The position numbers and the translations under genes are program-made. From JBGVMW01 sp045125095 (GTDB lineage: Bacteria; Bacillota; Clostridia; Lachnospirales; Lachnospiraceae): a stretch of 5,412 bases of DNA. Position 1 is the stretch's first letter, and each line of letters begins with the position of its first letter. Positions 1-5,412 of the stretch are shown piece after piece. A model generated the notes under the pieces. It saw nothing but the letters and a program-made list of their open reading frames with translations. It did not search any database and was not told where the DNA came from. The stretch covers positions 1-5,412 of the forward strand of contig JBGVMW010000019.1 of NCBI GenBank assembly GCA_045125095.1, written 5' to 3'.

Positions 1-4
1 TTTG

Positions 5-156
5 CTACATCGTCTATATATGACCCTCTGAAAACGTCGGCACTTAGGCTGTGTATTTTACAGCCTTAGTGTCCGCTACGTTTGAAGGGAGCGAGAGCGC
101 GTCAAATATAGACTATGTAGTAAGCAGTTATTTGCCACAAACAATTCTGACAATTT
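5..156 (+). repeat. Left copy of inverted palindromic intergenic repeat
   Basis: This is non-coding DNA with two parts. Positions 5-120 form a long imperfect palindrome: 5-23 matches the reverse complement of 102-120 at 17 of 19 positions. The core stem pairs 41-52 with 60-71 (11 of 12, one T-T mismatch) around a 7-nt loop at 53-59. Between these, AAACGT/ACGTTT, CGG/CCG and CCCT/AGGG pair with small bulges, and the right arm carries an extra GC-rich stretch near 91-101. A conserved tail at 121-156 lies outside the palindrome. Positions 21-156 recur in reverse complement at 5278-5412 with two substitutions (46 and 128) and one 1-base indel near 135. Weaker similarity, about 18 of 26 positions, continues to about 180. 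The palindromic ends resemble a MITE or similar small dispersed element, but no transposase and no clear target-site duplication is seen. The repeat itself is certain; its nature is inferred. Confidence 0.9.
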
Positions 157-261
157 ACGAATGGTCATCACTTTCGCAATTATCTAATACATAAGGAAGA
201 TAGTAAGAATCAGCTCTTTAAACTGTAATATCTACCACATTCCATATGGAGGTTACATAAC

Positions 262-1041
262 ATGAAACACTACGATTATCGCAAAATGATAACATCTTTT
301 AAACACATTCCCAATCCCAAAAAATTTGAATGGTGTATGGCTGCCTGCCTTCTGGTGATCATCACATACCTTGCCTGCTCCGGTGCCATCATGCCGACAA
401 AAACAACAAAGGAGGCAAATAAAAATACCATTGTAATTGATGCCGGACATGGCGGTTTTGATCCTGGAAAAATCGGTATCAATGAAGCCAAAGAAAAAGA
501 CATTAATCTGGCAATCGCCAATCGACTGAAAAAATATTTAACAGAAGCAGGGTTTGAGGTAATTATGGTTCGCGAAACAGACGAAGGTTTGTATGATGCA
601 GATGCTTCCAACAAAAAAGCGCAGGATATGAAACGCCGCTGTACCCTTATTAATGAAGCAAAACCCTTACTAGCCATCAGCATTCATCAGAACAGCTATC
701 CGGAAGAAAGTATTCATGGCGCGCAGGTATTCTACTACCAGCATTCCACAGAAAGCAAAACAATTGCTGAATATCTTCAAAAATCAATGATTGCCCACTG
801 TGATCCGGATAATACAAGAAATACGAAAGCAGACACCAGCTATTATTTGTTAAAAAATACTGAAGTTCCTATTGTCATTGCAGAATGCGGTTTTCTGTCT
901 AATTATGAAGAAGCGGAAAAATTATTGACAGAAGCGTATCAGGATAAGATAGCATATGCTATCTGCCAGGGTGTTCTTGCTTATCTGAATGGAAAAAATC
1001 CTTCCACAACTGCAGGAGATATCACTACATCCGTTTACTAA
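262..1041 (+). CDS. cwlD: CwlD-type N-acetylmuramoyl-L-alanine amidase
   Basis: This 259-residue zinc amidase of the Amidase_3 family cleaves the bond between N-acetylmuramic acid and the peptide stem. CwlD proteins do this during spore cortex formation, preparing muramic acid for conversion to muramic delta-lactam. A cytoplasmic N-terminus (about 1-23) leads into one hydrophobic segment (about 24-43), probably a membrane anchor or uncleaved signal, and then the catalytic domain (about 56-243). Visible motifs are IDAGHGG (59-65, zinc His63), KEKD with probable zinc Glu78, SIHQN (140-144, zinc His142) and AECGFLSN (207-214, catalytic Glu208). The segment GAQVFYY and the YLLK stretch near 195 also match CwlD better than generic amidases. 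The N-terminal extension is longer than in B. subtilis CwlD. The ATG at 262 is chosen because GGAGG lies at 248-252, 9 nt upstream. No convincing SigE or SigG promoter was found in 157-261, so sporulation control is expected from the family and is not shown here. A vegetative amidase is the alternative. Confidence 0.87.
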   Translation: MKHYDYRKMITSFKHIPNPKKFEWCMAACLLVIITYLACSGAIMPTKTTKEANKNTIVIDAGHGGFDPGKIGINEAKEKDINLAIANRLKKYLTEAGFEVIMVRETDEGLYDADASNKKAQDMKRRCTLINEAKPLLAISIHQNSYPEESIHGAQVFYYQHSTESKTIAEYLQKSMIAHCDPDNTRNTKADTSYYLLKNTEVPIVIAECGFLSNYEEAEKLLTEAYQDKIAYAICQGVLAYLNGKNPSTTAGDITTSVY

Positions 1042-1106
1042 ATTCTAACTGCGCAGTCGTACGAAAGAAGCCACACGATTCGGATTTCTGTCAGTTACAG
1101 ATTTTG

Positions 1107-1136
1107 ATTGAAATACCCTGAAAAACAATATATACT
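1107..1136 (+). promoter_or_regulatory. Probable SigA-type promoter for sua5
   Basis: TTGAAA at 1107-1112 and TATACT at 1131-1136 are separated by 18 nt, close to the vegetative consensus. Transcription would start near 1143, leaving a leader of about 60 nt before the ATG at 1202. This argues against a TTG start at 1145. The promoter lies in the 160-nt gap after cwlD, so the sua5 group can be expressed independently of the spore gene. Confidence 0.6.
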
Positions 1137-1201
1137 AGAAGTGATTGTTCAGTACAAACTATACAATACGATGCCGTATCTACGGCAGAATAGAGGTTGA
1201 T

Positions 1202-2251
1202 ATGAATACCCAGTTACTTTCTATTGAAGAACATGCCGAGCAGGTATATAAAAAAGCTGGCACGGTATTGAAAAATGGTGGTTTAGTTGCTTTTCCAACA
1301 GAAACGGTATATGGCTTAGGTGCTGATGCACTGAATACCGAAGCAGCTGCCAAAATATATGCGGCGAAAGGAAGACCTTCTGACAATCCTTTGATCGTCC
1401 ACATTGCAGATATTGACAAACTTCCATTCATCGCAAGCAAAATAACAGACAAAGCAAAAAAACTTTATGATACATTCTGGCCAGGACCATTGACTATGAT
1501 TTTTCCAAAAACAGATGTCGTTCCTCTTGGCACTACCGGAGGTCTGAACACGGTTGCTGTACGCATGCCAAACCATCCGGTTGCATTGGAAGTGATTCGT
1601 GCAGGAGAAGGCTATATTGCTGCACCAAGCGCCAACACTTCCGGACGACCAAGTCCTACAAAAGCAAGCCATGTAATGGAAGATTTATCCGGTAAAATTG
1701 ATATGGTAATTGATGGTGGCGATGTAGGCATCGGCTTAGAATCCACCATTGTAGATATGAGTGTAGAACCACCAATGATTCTACGTCCCGGCTATATTAC
1801 AAAGGAAATGTTAGAAGAAGTAATCGGAGAAGTTGCTGTAGACAAAACACTGTTAGAAAACACAGATACCACAGCCAAGCCAAAAGCTCCTGGTATGAAA
1901 TACAAACACTACGCACCAAAGGGAGAACTGTTCATTGTAACGGGTTCCACCGACAATGTCATTGCACATATCAACCAACTCGCCTCTGCACAACTGCAAT
2001 CCGGTCATACGGTAGGTATCATTGCCACAGCCGAAACAAAAGATTGTTATACTAATGGACTCATAGAGATAATTGGTTCGAGGGCAGATGATATTTCCAT
2101 CGCTAAGAACCTGTATGATGTACTTCGTAGGTTTGATGAAGCAGGCGTGGAATTTATATATTCAGAAAGCTTTTATACACCTCATATGGGACAAGCTATT
2201 ATGAACCGGCTTTTAAAAGCAGCCGCTCATCGAATGATACATGCAGATTAA
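1202..2251 (+). CDS. sua5: L-threonylcarbamoyladenylate synthase, Sua5 type
   Basis: This cytoplasmic enzyme makes threonylcarbamoyl-AMP from threonine, bicarbonate and ATP, the first step of the t6A37 modification of ANN-decoding tRNAs. The product then passes to the TsaD/TsaB/TsaE proteins, which are not in this window. With the ATG at 1202 the protein has 349 residues, close to B. subtilis YwlC. It is the two-domain Sua5 form, not the short TsaC. The YrdC domain (about 12-205) shows FPTETVYGLGADA (31-43), the KxR motif KGR (56-58) with SDNP, WPGPLT (93-98), SANTSG (143-148), LESTIVD (179-185) and LRPG (194-197). A linker APGMKYKHYAP (229-239) leads to the C-terminal Sua5 domain (about 242-345), which ends in a conserved-looking GQAIMNRLLKAA. 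The frame is open from a TTG at 1145, but ATG 1202 has AGAGG at 1192-1196 and sits downstream of the predicted transcription start. tsaC and ywlC are alternative names. It probably starts an operon with rpiB and the deaminase gene. Confidence 0.93.
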   Translation: MNTQLLSIEEHAEQVYKKAGTVLKNGGLVAFPTETVYGLGADALNTEAAAKIYAAKGRPSDNPLIVHIADIDKLPFIASKITDKAKKLYDTFWPGPLTMIFPKTDVVPLGTTGGLNTVAVRMPNHPVALEVIRAGEGYIAAPSANTSGRPSPTKASHVMEDLSGKIDMVIDGGDVGIGLESTIVDMSVEPPMILRPGYITKEMLEEVIGEVAVDKTLLENTDTTAKPKAPGMKYKHYAPKGELFIVTGSTDNVIAHINQLASAQLQSGHTVGIIATAETKDCYTNGLIEIIGSRADDISIAKNLYDVLRRFDEAGVEFIYSESFYTPHMGQAIMNRLLKAAAHRMIHAD

Positions 2252-2382
2252 TTTTTTGCTTTTCTACATGAGCGCATACTGCAACTATTTTAGAAACCAA
2301 TGTCAGATAAACAACGCACTATCCGTTTGCTGGCACTTGAATAATTACCATACATTTCATGAACGATAAGGAGGATTTAAAC

Positions 2383-2814
2383 ATGATAGCATTAGGATGC
2401 GACCACGGCGGTTTTGATTTGAAACAGCAGGTGATGACACACTTAGAAGAACAGGGAATTCCATACAAGGATTATGGCTGCTACAGCAAAGATTCCTGTG
2501 ATTACCCAGAATTCGGTATTGCTGCTGCAAAGGCAGTTGCTTCGGGCGAATGCGAAAAAGGGATTGTAATCTGCACAACCGGTATCGGTATTTCTATCTC
2601 TGCTAACAAGGTTCCTGGGGTACGTGCTGCCCTTTGCACTGACACATTCTGCGCAAAAATGACAAGACTTCACAACAATGCTAATGTATTAGCTATGGGT
2701 GCAGGCGTTGTGGGACCAAATCTTGCTCTGGAAATTGTAGATACCTTTTTACAAACAGAATTTTCCGGAGAAGAACGTCACCAGAGAAGAATTGACAAAA
2801 TTGAGCAAGTATAA
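2383..2814 (+). CDS. rpiB: Ribose-5-phosphate isomerase B (RpiB/LacA/LacB family)
   Basis: This 143-residue cytoplasmic isomerase interconverts ribose 5-phosphate and ribulose 5-phosphate in the non-oxidative pentose phosphate pathway. RpiB enzymes work as dimers or tetramers. Motifs in order are GCDHGGFDLK (5-14), YPEFG (41-45), the catalytic loop with Cys64 and TGIGISISANK (66-76), RAALCTD (81-87), the His97 region RLHNNANVLAMG (95-106), and FSGEERHQRRIDKIE at the C-terminus. The catalytic loop reads CTTG where most relatives have CGTG. This is a modest substitution that keeps the key Cys. LacA/LacB subunits of galactose-6-phosphate isomerase are related, but the intact Cys and His and the lack of a paired subunit gene favour RpiB. 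The ATG at 2383 is preferred to the in-frame ATG at 2359 because AAGGAGG (2368-2374) is 8 nt upstream. The 131-nt gap before it shows no clear terminator and only a weak promoter-like sequence, so read-through from sua5 is likely. A Sua5-RpiB order is common in Firmicutes. Confidence 0.94.
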   Translation: MIALGCDHGGFDLKQQVMTHLEEQGIPYKDYGCYSKDSCDYPEFGIAAAKAVASGECEKGIVICTTGIGISISANKVPGVRAALCTDTFCAKMTRLHNNANVLAMGAGVVGPNLALEIVDTFLQTEFSGEERHQRRIDKIEQV

Positions 2815-2840
2815 ATTTACCTAAAGCAGGAGGTACAACA

Positions 2841-3326
2841 ATGACTCAAAAACGTGAGGATTATATCTCATGGGATGAATATTTTATGGGAGTTGCTACT
2901 CTTGCAAGTATGCGTTCCAAAGACCCCAATACACAGGTGGGGGCATGTATTGTCAGTAATGACAACAAGATATTAAGCATTGGCTATAACGGATTCCCAA
3001 ATGGCTGCTCTGATGATGAATTTCCATGGAGCAGAACAGGGGAACCCTTAGACAGTAAATATGTATATGTCACACATAGCGAACTGAATGCAATCTTAAA
3101 TTATAGGGGTGGGAGCTTAGAAGGTGCCAAACTTTATGTCACTCTGTTTCCTTGTAATGAATGTGCGAAAGCCATCATTCAATCCGGCATTAAGGAAGTT
3201 GTCTATGCCAATGATAAATACAACAACACGCCATCCACAATGGCAGCAAAAAAAATGTTTGCGAAGGCTGGTGTTGCTTATTATCCATATGAACATACCG
3301 GTCGAACCATTAAAATTGAAATGTAA
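2841..3326 (+). CDS. dCMP deaminase (ComEB-like cytidine/deoxycytidylate deaminase)
   Basis: This 161-residue cytoplasmic zinc enzyme deaminates dCMP to dUMP, the substrate of thymidylate synthase. Motifs are SWDEYFMGVATLASMRS (10-26), the family's typical N-terminus, then TQVGACIV (31-38), GYNGFPNGCSD (48-58), the zinc and proton-shuttle motif HSE (79-81, His79 and Glu81) in HSELNAILN, and PCNEC (104-108) with zinc ligands Cys105 and Cys108. Ser at position 80 replaces the usual Ala between the His and the Glu. This should not affect zinc binding. The length and the HxELNAI signature fit deoxycytidylate deaminase rather than cytidine deaminase, tRNA adenosine deaminase or RibD. The start is firm, since AGGAGG at 2828-2833 lies 7 nt before the ATG. 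The gene begins only 26 nt after rpiB and is probably in the same transcript, ending at the hairpin at 3331. B. subtilis ComEB is the named relative, but no competence genes are nearby, so no symbol is assigned. Confidence 0.9.
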   Translation: MTQKREDYISWDEYFMGVATLASMRSKDPNTQVGACIVSNDNKILSIGYNGFPNGCSDDEFPWSRTGEPLDSKYVYVTHSELNAILNYRGGSLEGAKLYVTLFPCNECAKAIIQSGIKEVVYANDKYNNTPSTMAAKKMFAKAGVAYYPYEHTGRTIKIEM

Positions 3327-3330
3327 TGTT

Positions 3331-3374
3331 TAGGCACTAAACTGTATTTTCTACCGTTTAGTGCCTACGTTTTT
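3331..3374 (+). terminator. Intrinsic terminator of the sua5-rpiB-deaminase group
   Basis: A perfect 12-bp stem pairs 3331-3342 (TAGGCACTAAAC) with 3356-3367 around a 13-nt loop, followed by CG and a run of five T (3370-3374). It begins 4 nt after the deaminase stop codon. On the minus strand the same hairpin is followed by an AT-rich but not T-rich sequence, so it is a weaker candidate for ending the convergent gene. Confidence 0.88.
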
Positions 3375-3393
3375 AAGATCCTATATACAACAT

Positions 3394-3426
3394 GCATAGC
3401 ACAGGCTTCTTCTATGCCTGGCATAG
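3394..3426 (-). other. Alternating short inverted repeats downstream of the GH18 gene
   Basis: The 6-mer GCATAG occurs at 3394-3399 and 3421-3426, with its complement CTATGC at 3412-3417 between them. Two mutually exclusive hairpins are possible: one pairs 3412-3417 with 3421-3426 through a very tight loop, the other pairs it with 3394-3399 through a 12-nt loop. No T-run follows on the minus strand, so it is not a clear terminator. It could help define the 3' end of the convergent transcript. Confidence 0.35.
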
Positions 3427-3450
3427 AAACACTTTCTTGCCTCTTCCTCG

Positions 3451-5190
3451 TTACTCGAGTCCTTCCGCTATCACGTCCCAGACTTCGCTTTTTTCAAGTC
3501 CTAATTTCCATGCAGATACTCCAGCCAACTTATATTCTTTGACTAACTTCATCTTTTCCCCTAAAGAACGTGCATCCTCCAGCCAAATTTTATAGGTAAT
3601 ATCCCCTTTGGTAAATTCAGCATAATATTGAGCCGTTTCCTCATTCCAGACAGGTTCTATCTGACTGCCATCCTCAGTTGTCAATAATGCTTCCGCTTTC
3701 TCCATACCAATGGCATCACTGCTTAATGTATAGGGAATGTATTCTTCATTGTCATTTTCCTCTGCCAGTTGTTCCTCTGTTTTTGGTGTTTCTGCCCACA
3801 ATCTTGTATAAAATGGTACACCGCTGATTACCTTATATGCAGGAACTTCCTCTAACGTTTTCTCAATTCCGCTACGCTGGAAACCAATGGATGCCACAGA
3901 ACCGGCTTCCTTTGAACCTGCATAATGCTCATCATATCCCATAATGATAACATAGTCAGCAAAGATCCCCTGCTCTTTTCTATTGTAAAAGGCGGTATAA
4001 TCAGACGGAACATAATTATCAATAGAAAATACCAGCCCTTTCTGTCTGCATGCAATAGACAATTCTCTAACAAACTGTATATAGCCTTCCTTGCATTCCA
4101 CTGAAAGGGATTCAAAGTCAAGATTGATACCATCTAATCCATATTGTTCCGCAAAGGCAATTAACTGGCTTACCATAAATACACGTTTTTCCGTGCTTCC
4201 CAGTATTTTTGTTATGTTTACATCATAATTCAGATTACCTACCAGTCCCCATACTTCCAGACCAGCATTATGTGCTGCATTCACATACTCTGCACTTCCT
4301 ATACTCTGAATCGTTCCTTCATCATCAATTACGTCAAACCAGGTTGGCGAGATTACGTTTAATCCCTTCACATCTGCTATCATACTTTGTAAAGTTGCAT
4401 TTGCCTCTAAGGATGTAACTTGATGCCATGCCATATTAATCTTGTAGTCTCTGGTCTGTGACACATAAACAGGCTCCTCATAAGAAAAATGTATCGTTTC
4501 TTCACCTGCAACTTCTATATATTTATTCTGTATATAACCAATGCAACCATCTTCTGTCATGACACCAGACCATTCATCCATCTGTTCAAAAAGATATAAT
4601 TTCTTTCCCTTTTCTACTTCTGCAAGAATTGGACTTTTGATTCCTCCTCGCACGCGCACAGCTGCATTTTTCTTTGTCACTATACAGAAGTTAAACGTAG
4701 AATCCTGATATGTTACAACAAGTCTGTTTGGCTTCTCCCAAAATGTATGCTGCACCCCTGTAAATTTTTCTATAAATTCCAGTGCCAGATACACCGTATC
4801 ATTCTCTTCGTACCAGATAGTATATTCTACCGTCTCTGTCATCTCCTGACCATATTCACCATATGTATTTGCATCCTTTGGCACACACAAGGTCTGTTCA
4901 GGCTCAGAATACAGAATATAATCTTCATTTTCTCCCTTATAAAATCTATCATTAAACAGGTTTTTACAGTCTTCTAATGAAACATACAACACACCATCTT
5001 TTAACACAGCCTGACTTTCCATTAACTGGTTTCCTATGATGATTGCAACCTGTTCTTCTTCTTTCACATTCAATTGTTTATATAAATCCGCCTTTTCCTT
5101 CGTCGGACGGTAACGGTCTGTCAATACAAATACGACTCCTAAAATAATAATACATACTATGGCAATAATTGCCGGTAAAATCTTCTTCAC
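3451..5190 (-). CDS. Membrane-anchored SH3 / glycoside hydrolase family 18 protein
   Basis: This 579-residue envelope protein probably hydrolyses or binds an N-acetylglucosamine-containing polymer such as peptidoglycan or spore cortex. An N-terminal anchor (hydrophobic about 5-24, after MKK) places the rest outside the membrane. Residues about 45-165 look like two successive modules of the copper-amine-oxidase-like N-terminal type (around LYVSLEDCKNLF at 68-79 and VYLALEFIEKFTG at 133-145). A bacterial SH3 domain follows (about 174-227: AAVRVRG, WSGV, IGYI), then the GH18 barrel (about 247-575). Its active-site strand is LDGINLDFE (352-360) with acid Glu360. Asn356 stands where chitinases have the first internal Asp, as I recall for YaaH/SleL-type spore proteins. 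MGYDEH (417-422), GVPFYTRLW (457-465) and GVSAWKLG (557-564) fit later barrel strands. Unlike YaaH/SleL it has no LysM repeats. The GTG at 5190 is chosen because it begins the signal anchor and has GGAGGG upstream at 5201-5206. The polymer cut and any sporulation role are inferred. Confidence 0.88.
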   Translation of the reverse strand: MKKILPAIIAIVCIIILGVVFVLTDRYRPTKEKADLYKQLNVKEEEQVAIIIGNQLMESQAVLKDGVLYVSLEDCKNLFNDRFYKGENEDYILYSEPEQTLCVPKDANTYGEYGQEMTETVEYTIWYEENDTVYLALEFIEKFTGVQHTFWEKPNRLVVTYQDSTFNFCIVTKKNAAVRVRGGIKSPILAEVEKGKKLYLFEQMDEWSGVMTEDGCIGYIQNKYIEVAGEETIHFSYEEPVYVSQTRDYKINMAWHQVTSLEANATLQSMIADVKGLNVISPTWFDVIDDEGTIQSIGSAEYVNAAHNAGLEVWGLVGNLNYDVNITKILGSTEKRVFMVSQLIAFAEQYGLDGINLDFESLSVECKEGYIQFVRELSIACRQKGLVFSIDNYVPSDYTAFYNRKEQGIFADYVIIMGYDEHYAGSKEAGSVASIGFQRSGIEKTLEEVPAYKVISGVPFYTRLWAETPKTEEQLAEENDNEEYIPYTLSSDAIGMEKAEALLTTEDGSQIEPVWNEETAQYYAEFTKGDITYKIWLEDARSLGEKMKLVKEYKLAGVSAWKLGLEKSEVWDVIAEGLE

Positions 5191-5219
5191 TATAATAGTA
5201 CCCTCCTCTTTAATATCAT
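5190..5219 (-). CDS. Possible 9-codon upstream ORF in the GH18 leader
   Basis: An ATG at 5219-5217 reads MILKRRVLL and stops at TAG (5192-5190), whose final G is the first base of the GTG start of the GH18 gene. AAAGGAG (5230-5224) lies 4 nt upstream of the ATG, a plausible if tight ribosome binding site. The ribosome binding site of the large gene lies inside this small ORF, so it could couple or modulate translation of a GTG-started gene. An ORF this short can arise by chance, so confidence is low. Confidence 0.25.
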   Translation of the reverse strand: MILKRRVLL

Positions 5220-5227
5220 TCGTCTCC

Positions 5228-5265
5228 TTTCTTGATGAACAAGAAACTAGGCACTTGCAAAAGTG
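5228..5265 (-). other. Two small hairpins in the 5' leader of the GH18 gene
   Basis: One hairpin has a perfect 7-bp stem, 5228-5234 with 5240-5246, and a 5-nt loop. Read on the minus strand its 3' arm runs directly into GGAG of the possible upstream ORF and includes the AAA before it. The second pairs 5252-5256 with 5261-5265 around a GCAA-type tetraloop. Together with the palindrome further upstream they make this leader rich in secondary structure. No T-run follows either, so they are not intrinsic terminators. I do not recognise a known riboswitch. Confidence 0.4.
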
Positions 5266-5277
5266 AAGGCCAGCCGC

Positions 5278-5412
5278 AAATTGTCAGAATTGTTTGTGCA
5301 AATAGCTGCTTACTACATAGTCTATATTTGACGCGCTCTCGCTCCCTTCAAACGTAGCGGACACTAAGGCTGTAAAATACACAGCCCAAGTGCCGACGTT
5401 TTCAGAGGGTCA
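5278..5412 (-). repeat. Right copy of inverted palindromic intergenic repeat, cut by the window end
   Basis: The reverse complement of this stretch matches 21-156 with two substitutions and one single-base indel. The palindrome's inner boundary is at 5313, and its outer 16 or so bases lie beyond the window. The core hairpin pairs 5362-5373 with 5381-5392. The substitution at 5387 gives a G-T wobble instead of an A-T pair, so the stem is retained. Read on the minus strand, the copy lies upstream of the GH18 gene exactly as the left copy lies upstream of cwlD: palindrome first, then the conserved 35-nt tail, then the gene's own leader. Confidence 0.9.

Noticed and set aside
5..156. CRISPR repeat, attachment site or known structured RNA
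   Set aside because: There are only two inverted copies 5 kb apart, with no regular spacers, no integrase and no match to a fold I can name.
157..261. Sporulation-sigma promoter for cwlD
   Set aside because: Fragments such as TACATAAG and CATATGG loosely resemble SigE or SigG -10 boxes, but none has a matching -35 at proper spacing or a sensible distance from the ATG.
276..683. Minus-strand reading frame of 135 codons inside cwlD
   Set aside because: It is a shadow of cwlD, with no ribosome binding site and no recognisable domain. The plus-strand frame has full catalytic motifs.
1087..1104. Terminator after cwlD
   Set aside because: TCTGT/ACAGA forms only a 5-bp AT-rich stem followed by three T. 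This is too weak to call.
1145..1201. Extended N-terminus of Sua5 from a TTG codon at 1145
   Set aside because: It would start almost at the predicted transcription start and has no ribosome binding site. The ATG at 1202 has AGAGG upstream and matches the family length.
1316..1672. Minus-strand reading frame of 118 codons inside sua5
   Set aside because: Its composition is unlike a normal protein (rich in Cys, Trp and Phe), and it lies antisense to conserved Sua5 motifs.
2327..2356. Promoter for rpiB (TTGCTG, 18 nt, TACATT)
   Set aside because: Both boxes are poor matches, and read-through from sua5 explains expression adequately.
2359..2382. RpiB start at the in-frame ATG 2359
   Set aside because: There is no Shine-Dalgarno sequence before it. 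AAGGAGG at 2368-2374 clearly serves the ATG at 2383, where homology also begins.

Overview
The window looks like chromosomal DNA from a low-GC, endospore-forming member of the Clostridia, probably Lachnospiraceae. The evidence is strong AGGAGG-type ribosome binding sites, AT-rich spacers, a CwlD-type spore-cortex amidase, and a Sua5 / RpiB / dCMP deaminase gene series typical of Firmicutes. The taxonomic placement is inferred from gene content and style. No rRNA or other marker is present.

Layout from left to right. Positions 1-156 hold a non-coding repeat built around a 116-bp imperfect palindrome. A cwlD-like membrane-anchored N-acetylmuramoyl-L-alanine amidase follows (262-1041, +). A promoter of SigA type (1107-1136) then leads into three co-directional genes: sua5 (1202-2251), rpiB (2383-2814) and a dCMP deaminase gene (2841-3326). 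They end at a clear intrinsic terminator (3331-3374). A convergent minus-strand gene (3451-5190) encodes a membrane-anchored SH3 / glycoside hydrolase family 18 protein. Its leader (5191-5277) carries two small hairpins and a possible 9-codon upstream ORF. The window closes with a second copy of the left-end repeat, in inverted orientation (5278-5412).

Functionally, the middle genes are housekeeping: tRNA t6A synthesis, pentose phosphate isomerisation and dUMP supply. The two outer genes both act on, or probably act on, the cell envelope or spore wall, and each has a repeat copy directly upstream in the same relative orientation.

The most unusual signal is this pair of roughly 135-bp, about 98% identical inverted repeats. 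They could be a dispersed MITE-like or structured intergenic element, possibly carrying a promoter. They may also be where the window ends simply because an assembly broke at a multicopy repeat. No CRISPR array, tRNA, rRNA, transposase or phage gene is visible, and I do not see a complete novel multi-gene system.
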